Positions 41,158-49,019 of a DNA stretch of 60,861 bases are shown piece after piece (within the stretch, counting starts at the first letter, position 1; every line of letters begins with the position of its first letter). The position numbers and the translations under genes are program-made. Source of the stretch: Paractinoplanes toevensis (GTDB lineage Bacteria; Actinomycetota; Actinomycetes; Mycobacteriales; Micromonosporaceae); the NCBI RefSeq assembly GCF_018332695.1, contig NZ_BOQN01000112.1:1-60861 (forward strand), in the 5' to 3' direction. The notes below the pieces were generated by a model that worked only from the letters and a program-made list of their open reading frames with translations, did no database searches and was not told where the DNA came from.

Positions 41158-42828
41158 GTGATTCCGCGGCCGGCCCGCGTGCGGCGGGATAGTGGGACCT
41201 TCACATTCGGGCCGGACGCCCGCCTGTCCCTGGGCGAAGGGCTCGACGGGGTCGGTGCCTGGCTGCGCGGCGAGTTGGGCTTCCCCCTTCATTCGGGGGA
41301 GCCGGCGGCGGTGCGGCTCGCGGTCGATCCGGGGCTGCCGGGTGAGGGCTACGCCCTGCGCGTCGCGGCGGACGGTATTTCGATCACCGGAGGGTCGGCC
41401 GCCGGGGTCTTCTACGGCGCACAGACGCTGCGGCAACTACTGCCGCCCGCCGCTCTGCGCCGCTCCAGGCCGGGAGCGTTGCCCGCGCCGCCGGGCCGTC
41501 CCGCGCCGGGAGCTTTGCCCGCGCCGCCGGGCCATTCCGGGCCGGGAACGGCGGCCTCGCCGGACGGGGTCGGGGCGCGGCCCGTGCCTTTTGTTGATAT
41601 TTCGGACTCGCCGCGGTTTGGGTGGCGGGGAGTGATGCTCGATGTCGCTCGGCACTTCATGCCGGTCGCGGATGTGCTGCGGTTCGTCGACCTTGCGGCG
41701 TTTCACAAGCTCAACGTGGTGCACCTGCATCTGACCGACGACCAGGGGTGGCGGATCGAGGTGCCGGGGTGGCCGCGGCTCACCTCGGTCGGGGCCTGGC
41801 GGTCCGAGACGATGCTCGGGTCGCGGGTGCACGGACGGTATGACGGGCGTCCGCACGGAGGGTTCTACACCGCCGACGACCTGCGCCAGATCGTGGCCTA
41901 CGCGGCGGAACGCTTCGTGACCGTGGTGCCCGAGGTGGACATGCCGGGGCACATGCAGGCCGCGATCGCCGCCTACCCGTCGCTGGGCAACGGCTACGAC
42001 GGGCCGGTCCGCACCGGCTGGGGGATCTCCACCCATGTGCTCAACCTGTCGGCCGAGTCGCTGGCGTTCTGCCGGGACGTGCTGTCGTTCGTCTGCGAGA
42101 TCTTCCCGTCGCAGCTGATCGGCATCGGCGGCGACGAGTGCCCGGCCGACGAATGGGCGGACAGTCCGGTGATCGCGCGGGAAGGGCTGGCCGGCCCGGC
42201 CGAGCTGCAGGGATGGTTCACCGGACGGATGGCCTCGTTCCTGGCCGAGCGGGGGCGACGGGTTTTCGGGTGGGACGAGTTACTGGCTTACGGCGTACCC
42301 GCAAATGCCGTGATTGCCGCCTGGCGTGGCGTGCCCCCGACCGTGATGGCCGCCCGGGCCGGGATATTGGTCGTCTCCTGCCCGGATATTTCCTGCTACC
42401 TGGACTATCGGCAGTCGGACGACCCGGGCGAACCCACCCCGGTCGGCACCCGGCTCACCCTCGCCGACGTGTACGGCTTCGACCCGGTCCCGCCGGGCCT
42501 GTCCGCCGAGGAGGCCGCCAACGTGCTGGGTGGCCAGGTCAACGTCTGGACCGAGCACATGGAATCGGCCCGGCGCGTCGACTACATGACCTATCCGCGG
42601 CTGTGCGCCTTCGCCGAGACCGTGTGGTCCCCGGCCGGGCGGGATCTCCCGGAGTTCCAGGCCCGGCTGGCGGAGCACCTGCCGCGACTGGACGCGCTGG
42701 GCGTCAACTACCGCCCGCCGGCCGGTCCACGCCCGGAGGATGCCCGCCCCGGCGCCCCGGGACATCCGCGCAGTCTGCCGGACCGACTCGCCGAGCTGCA
42801 TCGGATGACGGCCGACCTGCGCCGGTAG
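41158..42828 (+). CDS. Family GH20 beta-N-acetylhexosaminidase
   Basis: 556 aa from GTG with GGAGG seven bases away. N-terminal GH20b domain (1 to ~98), then the catalytic TIM barrel from FVDISDSPRFGWRGVMLDVARHFMP. The catalytic pair Asp326-Glu327 is in GIGGDECPADEW; HLTDDQGWRIE and QVNVWTEHM are also diagnostic. Releases terminal GlcNAc or GalNAc by substrate-assisted catalysis. No signal peptide, so it acts on imported chitin or peptidoglycan sugars. Odd: residues ~101-140 between the domains are a Pro/Ala/Gly linker encoded by two 36-bp tandem units. Divergent from the regulator gene. Confidence 0.94.
   Translation: MIPRPARVRRDSGTFTFGPDARLSLGEGLDGVGAWLRGELGFPLHSGEPAAVRLAVDPGLPGEGYALRVAADGISITGGSAAGVFYGAQTLRQLLPPAALRRSRPGALPAPPGRPAPGALPAPPGHSGPGTAASPDGVGARPVPFVDISDSPRFGWRGVMLDVARHFMPVADVLRFVDLAAFHKLNVVHLHLTDDQGWRIEVPGWPRLTSVGAWRSETMLGSRVHGRYDGRPHGGFYTADDLRQIVAYAAERFVTVVPEVDMPGHMQAAIAAYPSLGNGYDGPVRTGWGISTHVLNLSAESLAFCRDVLSFVCEIFPSQLIGIGGDECPADEWADSPVIAREGLAGPAELQGWFTGRMASFLAERGRRVFGWDELLAYGVPANAVIAAWRGVPPTVMAARAGILVVSCPDISCYLDYRQSDDPGEPTPVGTRLTLADVYGFDPVPPGLSAEEAANVLGGQVNVWTEHMESARRVDYMTYPRLCAFAETVWSPAGRDLPEFQARLAEHLPRLDALGVNYRPPAGPRPEDARPGAPGHPRSLPDRLAELHRMTADLRR
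41470..41541 (+). repeat. Two 36-bp tandem units inside the hexosaminidase gene
   Basis: Units 41470-41505 and 41506-41541 both start CCGGGAGC and share TTGCCCGCGCCGCCGGGCC, differing in a few bases. Each encodes 12 residues, PGALPAPPGRPA then PGALPAPPGHSG. They lie exactly at the domain boundary of the enzyme. Confidence 0.8.
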
Positions 42829-42876
42829 GATCGCCGCGGTGGACAACTGGCTCTCGGCCGTGACGGCTTCCCCGCG

Positions 42877-43329
42877 TTGAACCCCGCGCCCAAACACCCC
42901 GTCGACCTGCTGCTCGTGCTCAGCCACGGCGATCGTGTCCTGCTCGCCCGGCGGGAGAACACCGGTTACGCCGACGGTCAGTGGAACCTGCCCTCCGGCA
43001 AGCTGGAACACGGGGAGGACGCGCTGACCGGCATGATCCGCGAGGCGCGTGAGGAGATCGGCCTGCGGCTGACCCCGGACGAGTTACGCCTGGCCACCAC
43101 CATCCACCAGCAGAACCCGGACGGCTCCACCCGGATCGGCCTGGTCTTCCTGGCCACCCACGACCCGGCCCGGCACGGCACCCCGATCAACGCCGAGCCA
43201 CACAAGTGCGGCGGCATCGCGTGGTTCCCCGCCACCGACCTGCCGGCCGACGCCGTCCCGTACACCGCGGCCTGCGTCCAGGCGTTCCTGGACGCGGTCC
43301 CGTTCGCCCTGACCGGCTTCCGCAGTTAG
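42877..43329 (+). CDS. Nudix hydrolase
   Basis: 150 aa if TTG at 42877 is the start; no better start or Shine-Dalgarno is visible. Complete Nudix box: Gly, five residues, Glu, seven residues, REAREEIGL (GKLEHGEDALTGMIREAREE). Hydrolyses a nucleoside diphosphate linked to some other moiety, with Mg2+. WNLPSGKLEHGED is the usual lead-in. Substrate unknown; housekeeping of damaged nucleotides is a common role. Ends with a 4-bp overlap with the convergent TetR gene. Confidence 0.85.
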   Translation: MNPAPKHPVDLLLVLSHGDRVLLARRENTGYADGQWNLPSGKLEHGEDALTGMIREAREEIGLRLTPDELRLATTIHQQNPDGSTRIGLVFLATHDPARHGTPINAEPHKCGGIAWFPATDLPADAVPYTAACVQAFLDAVPFALTGFRS

Positions 43330-43922
43330 CCGGGCCCCTCGACGACCAGGGTCACGCACTCGTGGAACAGGTCGTCGGGGGTGCGGCCGGGGGCGAAGTA
43401 CTCCGTGATGCCGGCTATCACCGTGGGATAGGCCTCGGTGTAGGCGGTCAGGTCGAAGTCCTCCGCGGGCGGTCTCGGTGCCTGCTCCTCCAGCGCGTAG
43501 CCGATCGTGAAGCGTTCCACCGTCAGCACCGTCAGCCGCGCTCGGTGCAGTGACAGACCCTGCTCCACCAGGGTCTTCATGGCCAGCTCGGAGATGGCGG
43601 CCATGTTGTGCGACAGCTGGGCCATCGACACCACGCGGGCGCCGTCGGGGTGCGCGAGCAGTGCGGTGCGCAACCGGGTGGCCAGCGCGATCAGCCAGTC
43701 CTGCCAGCGTTCCCCGGCGGTCAGGGGGATGGCCGGGGACGGCGTCAGCACCTCCTCGGCGATGGCCGTGATCAGGGCCGCCTTGTTCGGCAGGTGCCAG
43801 TACAGGGTGGGGGCCTGCACGCCCAGCCGGGTCGCCAGTTTGCGCAGCGTGACGCTTTCCAGGCCCTCGGCGTCGAGCAGGGCGACCGCCTCGTCGACGA
43901 TGCGCTTCCGGTCCAGGGCCAC
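43326..43922 (-). CDS. TetR-family repressor (TetR(C)-like domain)
   Basis: 198 aa from GTG at 43922, eight bases after a TAGAGT -10, hence probably leaderless; GTG at 43928 is the other choice. DNA-binding domain DRKRIVDEAVALLDAEGLESVTLRKLATRLGVQAPTLYWHLPNKAALI is very close in wording to the tetracycline-repressor type. The helical C-terminus (RLRTALLAHPDGARVVSM, FTIGYALEEQ) is the matching TetR_C domain. Divergent from an MDR oxidoreductase across a strong operator, which is its likely target along with itself. Confidence 0.92.
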   Translation of the reverse strand: MALDRKRIVDEAVALLDAEGLESVTLRKLATRLGVQAPTLYWHLPNKAALITAIAEEVLTPSPAIPLTAGERWQDWLIALATRLRTALLAHPDGARVVSMAQLSHNMAAISELAMKTLVEQGLSLHRARLTVLTVERFTIGYALEEQAPRPPAEDFDLTAYTEAYPTVIAGITEYFAPGRTPDDLFHECVTLVVEGPG

Positions 43923-43939
43923 GACCACACACTCTATCG

Positions 43940-43970
43940 GTGTTAGAGTCTCTAACACTGTTAGAGAGAC
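43940..43970. promoter_or_regulatory. 19-bp operator plus extra half-site
   Basis: GTGTTAGAG T CTCTAACAC (43940-43958) has perfect 9-bp arms. A third copy of the half, TGTTAGAGA, follows at about 43959-43968. The site stands between the TetR start at 43922 and the oxidoreductase ATG at 43984. Confidence 0.85.
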
Positions 43971-43983
43971 GGGAGCGGCGGAG

Positions 43984-44934
43984 ATGAAAGCAGCAGTCCT
44001 GCACGAGCGCGGCGGAGTCCCGCGTTACGAAGACTTTCCCGACCCGGTGGCCGGTGACGGCGAGGTCGTCATCGAAGTGCTCGCGACCGCGGTGGAGAAC
44101 GTCGATCACGCGGTGGCCGACGGAACGCACTACGCGAGCGACTCGATGATGCCCGCGTTTCCGGCCGTCCCGTGCTTCGACGGCATCGGCCGGCTGCCCG
44201 ACGGCCGGGTGGTCGGTTTCGGCAATCCGCGACCGCCGTACGGGGCACTCGCCGAGCGCACAGTCGTGGCCGAAGGGCACTACGGCCCGATCCCCGACGG
44301 CATCGACCCGGCCACCGCAACCGTGCTCTCCACCGCCATCACCGGCATGTCGATGAAGACCGCGGCCGGGCTGCAACCGGGCGAGACGGTCCTGGTGCAG
44401 GGGGCCACCGGGGTCGCCGGGCGGCTGGCGGTCCGGATCGCGCGGCTGCTCGGCGCCGGCCGGGTCGTCGCGAGCGGCCGGGACGACGCTCGCTTGAACG
44501 CTCTCGGCGCCGACGCGGTCATCAACACCGCGGTGAGCGACGAGGAGCTGGCCGAGGCCTACCACCGGGAGGCGTACGACGTGGTGGTCGACTTCCTCTG
44601 GGGCCGTCCCACCGAGGTCCTGCTGCGGTCGCTGATCCCGGCCGGGTTCTCGTTCGCCAAGCCGACCCGGCTCGTGCAGATCGGCGAGTCGGCCGGGGCC
44701 GAGCTCACCGTGCCCGCGTCGGCGCTGCGCACCTCCGGCGTCGAGATCTACGGTGCCGCGCGGGGGCTGGACGGCGGCGGCATGGCCGAGGCGTACGGGC
44801 AGGTGGTGAGCTGGACCCGGGAGGGCGCGCTCACCTACGACCTGCACGAGGCGAACCTCAGTGACATCGAGACGGACTGGCAGCGTACGGACCTGCACGG
44901 CCGGCGGCTCGTCGTTACGATGCGGGGACAGTGA
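43984..44934 (+). CDS. Zinc-independent MDR oxidoreductase (quinone-reductase-like)
   Basis: 316 aa, ATG with GGGAG. Medium-chain dehydrogenase/reductase: N-terminal GroES-like part (MKAAVLHERGGVPRYEDFPDP), Rossmann fold with VLVQGATGVAGRLAVRIARLLGAG for NADPH. Structural and catalytic zinc ligands are absent, so it belongs with quinone or enoyl reductases. Under the divergent TetR repressor it probably removes a toxic carbonyl or quinone compound. Its stop overlaps the hemerythrin gene by four bases. Confidence 0.9.
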   Translation: MKAAVLHERGGVPRYEDFPDPVAGDGEVVIEVLATAVENVDHAVADGTHYASDSMMPAFPAVPCFDGIGRLPDGRVVGFGNPRPPYGALAERTVVAEGHYGPIPDGIDPATATVLSTAITGMSMKTAAGLQPGETVLVQGATGVAGRLAVRIARLLGAGRVVASGRDDARLNALGADAVINTAVSDEELAEAYHREAYDVVVDFLWGRPTEVLLRSLIPAGFSFAKPTRLVQIGESAGAELTVPASALRTSGVEIYGAARGLDGGGMAEAYGQVVSWTREGALTYDLHEANLSDIETDWQRTDLHGRRLVVTMRGQ

Positions 44935-45317
44935 CTGATGAATACGAACGCCTGAGCGCGTATGGAACCCAGCTGATCCTCACCCACGCCCGTCTGCGCG
45001 ACATGCTCGACGACCTCCGCGACGGCATCTACCCGGGCGACGAGCTCGCCACCCACTGCATGGCCTTCTGCGACGCCCTCATCGAGCACCACACCGACGA
45101 GGACGTCAACGTTTTCCCGCTGCTGTCCGCCCGGCATCCGGAGCTTCGCGCCTTTCTCGCCCAGCTGAGCCAGGACCACGCGATCATCTCCGGTCTTGTC
45201 CGGGGTGTGCGGCAGGATGATCCCGAGGCGTTGAGCGCCCTCGCCGCGGTGCTGGAGACGCACTTCCGCGGCGAGGAGAAACGCCTGGTCGCCGTGCTGA
45301 ACGAGGTCAGGGGGTAG
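44931..45317 (+). CDS. Hemerythrin-domain protein
   Basis: 128 aa, GTG overlapping the previous stop as GTGA. One four-helix hemerythrin/HHE bundle with ligands in LTHARLRDML, DALIEHHTDEDVNVFP, QDHAIISGL and LETHFRGEEKRL, sufficient for a diiron or haem-free iron site. Such proteins sense or carry O2 or NO, or handle iron. Co-translated with the MDR reductase, so both probably answer to the same stress. Four bases before the next gene. Confidence 0.88.
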   Translation: MTDEYERLSAYGTQLILTHARLRDMLDDLRDGIYPGDELATHCMAFCDALIEHHTDEDVNVFPLLSARHPELRAFLAQLSQDHAIISGLVRGVRQDDPEALSALAAVLETHFRGEEKRLVAVLNEVRG

Positions 45318-45321
45318 GGAC

Positions 45322-46506
45322 GTGGACGTTCCGGAGCCGCGGGTCGACTGGCGCAGCAAGGGTTTCTTCCTGCCATCGGGGGAGCGGTCGGCGAGCGATT
45401 ACGCGCGCGAGAAACCGAGCCTGTTCGGTGGCGGGTTCACCTGGCCGGTCCTCACCCTGCGCCGGTCGGCGGCCGAGGCCAACATCGCCACGATGGCCGC
45501 CTACTGCGCCCGCCACGATCTCGATTTCGCCCCGCACGCCAAGACCACGATGGCCCCGGGCCTGCTCGCGGCCCAGTTCGCGGCGGGCGCCTGGGGCATG
45601 ACGGTGGCGACGCCCAACCAGGCGCTGGTGCTGCGCCGCCTCGGCGTCGACCGCATCCTGATCGCCAACGAGGTGCTCGACCCGACCGCGCTGTCCTGGC
45701 TGGCCACCCAGGAGGACATCTGGTTCCAGGCCGACTCGGTGGCCGGTGTGGCAGCGGCGGCCGCCGCGGGCGGACGGCTGAGAGTGTTCGCCGAGCTGGG
45801 CCACGCCGGCGGGCGGACCGGCGTGCGCACTCTCGACGAGCTGGAGACGGTGGCGCGGGCGGTCGCCGACGCGAGCAACCTGGAGTTCGCGGGCATCACG
45901 GCGTACGAAGGTCAGTTGAAAACCCAGCCGGAGGTGGACGACTTCCTCGACCTGCTGGTGGCCGGGGTGACGCGGCTGAAGGCCGCCGGCCTGATGCCGG
46001 CCGGCGCGCGGGTGTCGGCCGGCGGAAGTGCCTGGTTCGACCGGGTGGTGGCCCGGCTCGCCGCGCTGCCGCGCGACGTCCGCCTGATCCTGCGGTCGGG
46101 CGCGTCGGTCACCCACGACGACGGTTTCTATGCCGAACGTACGCCGTTCCGGCGCGTCCCCGGGGAGGGGCCGCTGACCGCCGCCCTGGAGATCTGGGCG
46201 CAGGTGCTGTCGGTGCCGGAGAAGGGGCTGGCGATCGTCGGCATGGGCAAGCGCGACGCCCCGTTCGACGAGGGCCTGCCGGTGGCCCGGGAGGTGCGCC
46301 GGCACGGCGAGGTGATCGAGACCGGGCCGCTGACGGTGGCCCGGCTCAACGATCATCACACCTATGTGGAGGGCGACGGCCTGCGGCCGGGTGACCTGAT
46401 CCGGTTCGGCATCTCGCACCCGTGCACGGCGTTCGACAAGTGGCGCTACATCCCGGTCGTCGACGATGACCATCGAGTGGTGGACGTGCTCCAGACGTAC
46501 CTCTGA
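45322..46506 (+). CDS. PLP enzyme of the D-serine dehydratase / D-threonine aldolase family
   Basis: 394 aa from GTG. Fold type III (alanine-racemase-like) N-terminal barrel with PLP lysine in FAPHAKTTMAPGLL (about residue 73). The C-terminal domain has HHTYVEGDGLRPGDLIRFGISHPCTAFDKWR, in which His and Cys bind a divalent metal in this family. D-serine dehydratase makes pyruvate and ammonia through an enamine; D-threonine aldolase makes glycine and acetaldehyde. Which reaction applies is not decidable here. Follows the hemerythrin gene by four bases, so likely the same transcript. Confidence 0.87.
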   Translation: MDVPEPRVDWRSKGFFLPSGERSASDYAREKPSLFGGGFTWPVLTLRRSAAEANIATMAAYCARHDLDFAPHAKTTMAPGLLAAQFAAGAWGMTVATPNQALVLRRLGVDRILIANEVLDPTALSWLATQEDIWFQADSVAGVAAAAAAGGRLRVFAELGHAGGRTGVRTLDELETVARAVADASNLEFAGITAYEGQLKTQPEVDDFLDLLVAGVTRLKAAGLMPAGARVSAGGSAWFDRVVARLAALPRDVRLILRSGASVTHDDGFYAERTPFRRVPGEGPLTAALEIWAQVLSVPEKGLAIVGMGKRDAPFDEGLPVAREVRRHGEVIETGPLTVARLNDHHTYVEGDGLRPGDLIRFGISHPCTAFDKWRYIPVVDDDHRVVDVLQTYL

Positions 46507-46568
46507 CGATGCACGCCGCCCGACTGGCACACTGCATTGGTGACGGTCAATCCGGTGGGCTGCCCCCG

Positions 46569-47327
46569 ATGAGCCTGGCGGACGGCCAGGGCGGCTATCG
46601 CGTCCGCTTCGACTGGGGTCCGGTCGGGGCCGATGTGGTGGCGGCCGGGGCCGCGTTCGTCGCGGTGGTCGACGTGTTGTCGTTCACCACGACCCTGACC
46701 GTGGCGGTCGAGCAGGGCCTGAGCGTGCTGCCCTACCGCTGGCGCGACGACTCGGCCGTCGACGTGGCCCGCCGGCACGGCGCGATGCTCGCGGTGCTGC
46801 GCAACCAGACCGGCCCCGGCCAGATCACCCTGTCGCCGGAGAGCATCCTGCACGCCGATCTGCGGGCCGACGGCATCGACCGGCTGGTGCTGCCGTCGCC
46901 GAACGGTTCGGCCATCTCGGCCCGGCTCGCCGACGCCGGGGTGACCGTGATCGGGGTGTCGCTGCGCAACGCGGCCGCCGCGGCGGCGTGGGTCCGGGAT
47001 CGGGCCGGTGACCGCCCGGTCGGGGTGGTGGCGTCCGGCGAGCGCTGGCCGGACGGTTCGCTGCGGCCGGCGGTGGAGGACCTGTGGGGTGCCGGCGCGT
47101 TCCTCGACGGGCTGACGGCCGACGGGTTCTCCCCGGAGGCGGAGGCGGCGCTGTGGGCGTACCGCGGCATCTCGCCCAGCCTGAGCGACGCCCTGCGCGA
47201 GTCGGTCAGCGGCCGCGAGCTGCGGGCCTTCGGTTTCTCCGGCGATGTCGCGGTGGCCGCGGCGGTGGGCGCGAGCAGGGTCGTGCCGGTGCTGACCGAC
47301 GGCTGGTTCGTCGATGGCGGTTCTTGA
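46569..47327 (+). CDS. ComB-family (2-phosphosulfolactate phosphatase-like) protein
   Basis: 252 aa from ATG at 46569; ATG at 46509 would add 20 residues and neither has a good ribosome site. ComB fold: FVAVVDVLSFTTTLTVAVEQG with the key Asp and Ser/Thr, LPSPNGSAIS, and VVASGERWPDGSLRPAVEDLWGAGAF. In methanogens ComB acts in coenzyme M synthesis; actinobacterial relatives have no known coenzyme M pathway, so the real substrate is unknown. Cytosolic. 62 bases after the PLP enzyme gene. Confidence 0.85.
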   Translation: MSLADGQGGYRVRFDWGPVGADVVAAGAAFVAVVDVLSFTTTLTVAVEQGLSVLPYRWRDDSAVDVARRHGAMLAVLRNQTGPGQITLSPESILHADLRADGIDRLVLPSPNGSAISARLADAGVTVIGVSLRNAAAAAAWVRDRAGDRPVGVVASGERWPDGSLRPAVEDLWGAGAFLDGLTADGFSPEAEAALWAYRGISPSLSDALRESVSGRELRAFGFSGDVAVAAAVGASRVVPVLTDGWFVDGGS

Positions 47328-47336
47328 TGCTGTCCT

Positions 47337-47350
47337 CGCCGCGAACGGCG
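47337..47350 (+). terminator. Short GC hairpin after the ComB gene
   Basis: CGCCG (47337-47341), loop CGAA, CGGCG (47346-47350), nine bases after the stop. It is small and lacks a T-run; a modest terminator at best. Confidence 0.35.
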
Positions 47351-47358
47351 GATCTTGC

Positions 47359-47403
47359 GGATTTCAATGGCGCGAAGGCGGAAAGTAGCGAAATCCCTAG
47401 CCT
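47359..47403 (+). promoter_or_regulatory. Promoter region of the DHA2 exporter with inverted repeat
   Basis: GGATTTC (47359-47365) and GAAATCC (47390-47396) are complementary, 24 bases apart, directly before TAGCCT (47398-47403), a -10 like those at 7374 and 49006. Transcription would start near 47410. Confidence 0.4.
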
Positions 47404-47412
47404 GGCTGGGTG

Positions 47413-47475
47413 ATGCGGCCACCGCGGGCCGATCGTTGGGGGCGTAACCAAGAGAGGAAGAACCCCCATGCGTAA
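47413..47475 (+). CDS. Possible 20-codon leader peptide of the exporter gene
   Basis: ATG at 47413, 9 bases after TAGCCT, so it could be translated without a leader. It encodes 20 residues, five of them Arg (MRPPRADRWGRNQERKNPHA), and ends in TAA at 47473-47475, overlapping the exporter ATG at 47468. The arrangement resembles leader peptides that control drug-resistance genes by ribosome stalling or coupled translation. Could also be chance. Confidence 0.35.
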   Translation: MRPPRADRWGRNQERKNPHA

Positions 47476-48943
47476 ATGGTGGCCACTGGTGACCGTCTGT
47501 CTCGGCACCTTCATGCTGCTCATCGACGTGACCATCGTGAACGTGGCACTGCCTCCGATGGCCACCGACCTGAGCACGTCGTTCAGCTCCCTGCAGTGGG
47601 TGGTGGACGGCTACGCCCTGTCCCTCGGCGTGCTGCTGCTCGGCGCCGGTGCGCTCAGCGACATGTACGGGCATCGCCGCTTCTACATCGGCGGCCTCAT
47701 CCTGTTCGCCGTCTCGTCGCTGGCCTGCGGGCTGGCCGCCGACCCGGGCCTGCTGGTGGCCGCCCGGGTGGTGCAGGGCGCCGGGGCCGCGGCCATGTTC
47801 ACCACCACGTTCGCCCTGCTCAACAGCTCCTACCAGGGCCGCGACCGGGGTGTCGCGTACGGCGTCTGGGGTGGCGTCTCCGGTGCCGCCACCGCCATCG
47901 GCCCGATCCTCGGCGGCCTGCTCACCGAGGCGTTCAGCTGGCGCTGGATCTTCCTGGTGAACCTGCCGATCTGCATCGCCGCGGTGGTCATGTGCGTCAC
48001 CACGCTGCGCGCCGACGGCGCCCGCCGCCCGGGCAGCTTCGACCTGTGGGGCACGGTCACCTTCACCGTCGCGGCCGGCACCCTCACGTACGCCGTGATC
48101 CGCGCCAACGACGAGGGCTGGTCGTCGCCGAAGACCTGGGGCCTGCTGATCGTCAGCGGCGTGGCGCTGGCCGCGTTCGCCGCCATCGAACGGTTCGGCA
48201 AGAACCCGATGTTCGACCTGGCCCTGCTGCGCAACCGCTCGTTCAGCGGCATCCTCACGGCCGGTCTGCTGGTCAACTTCGCGGCGTTCGCCGCGTTCAC
48301 GTACACCTCGATCTGGCTTCAATCGGTGCTCGGCCTGTCGCCGTTGCAGGCCGGTCTCACCGGGCTGCCGGTCTCCATCTGCTCGGTGCTGGCCTCCGGT
48401 TTCGCCGGGGCCCGCCTGCACGGCCGGTCCCCGCGCCTGATCATCGGCGGCGGCATGCTGCTGATCGGCCTGGGCAGCCTGCTCAGCGGCTTCCTGATCA
48501 CCGCCGACTCGAGCTGGCCGGCGCTGATGGCCGGCTACGCGATCGTCGGCCTGGGCGTCGGCTTGGTGATGCCGGCCCTGGCGTCGTCGGCGATGGGCGC
48601 GGTCCCGCACTCCCGCGGCGGCATGGCGGCGGGTTCACTGACCACGGCGCGGCAGCTCGGTTACGCGATCGGCATTGCCATTCTGGGCACCGTCTTCGCC
48701 TCCCGGGCGGCCGCTCACCTGGGCGGCAGCACCGAGGCGGCGCACGCGGTGGCCGGCGGTCAGGCCGGCCGCCTGGCCGGAGCCTTCCCCGAGCACGTCA
48801 TCCGCGCGGCCGCGGCGGCCGGCCTGGACGCCGGCTTCTACATCGGGGGAGCGGTCGGCCTGGTCGGCGCGCTCGCGGTCTTCCTTCTGGTACGCCCGGC
48901 ACCCGCCCCGGCAGCCGCGCCGGAACCGGCCATGGCGTCCTGA
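47468..48943 (+). CDS. MFS multidrug exporter, DHA2 (EmrB/QacA) type
   Basis: 491 aa, ATG with AGAGGAAG. Fourteen membrane helices. Motif D-type LGTFMLLIDVTIVNVALPPMA in helix 1 and motif A GALSDMYGHRRFY are present, with GGLLTEAFSWRWIFLVNLPI in the centre. Drug or metabolite:H+ antiporter in the cytoplasmic membrane. No regulator gene is adjacent, but the upstream inverted repeat and the possible leader peptide indicate control. Confidence 0.92.
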   Translation: MRKWWPLVTVCLGTFMLLIDVTIVNVALPPMATDLSTSFSSLQWVVDGYALSLGVLLLGAGALSDMYGHRRFYIGGLILFAVSSLACGLAADPGLLVAARVVQGAGAAAMFTTTFALLNSSYQGRDRGVAYGVWGGVSGAATAIGPILGGLLTEAFSWRWIFLVNLPICIAAVVMCVTTLRADGARRPGSFDLWGTVTFTVAAGTLTYAVIRANDEGWSSPKTWGLLIVSGVALAAFAAIERFGKNPMFDLALLRNRSFSGILTAGLLVNFAAFAAFTYTSIWLQSVLGLSPLQAGLTGLPVSICSVLASGFAGARLHGRSPRLIIGGGMLLIGLGSLLSGFLITADSSWPALMAGYAIVGLGVGLVMPALASSAMGAVPHSRGGMAAGSLTTARQLGYAIGIAILGTVFASRAAAHLGGSTEAAHAVAGGQAGRLAGAFPEHVIRAAAAAGLDAGFYIGGAVGLVGALAVFLLVRPAPAPAAAPEPAMAS

Positions 48944-49005
48944 CCGGTCATGGCCCGGGTCCACTCCGGACCCGGGCTGTTTCCGTTCCCGTCACCCGTC
49001 GTCCC

Positions 49006-49019
49006 TAGCCTCGGCGCAC
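49006..49019 (+). promoter_or_regulatory. Leaderless-type -10 before the esterase-like gene
   Basis: TAGCCT (49006-49011) with eight bases to ATG at 49020; no Shine-Dalgarno is present. The -35 is weak. Confidence 0.4.
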
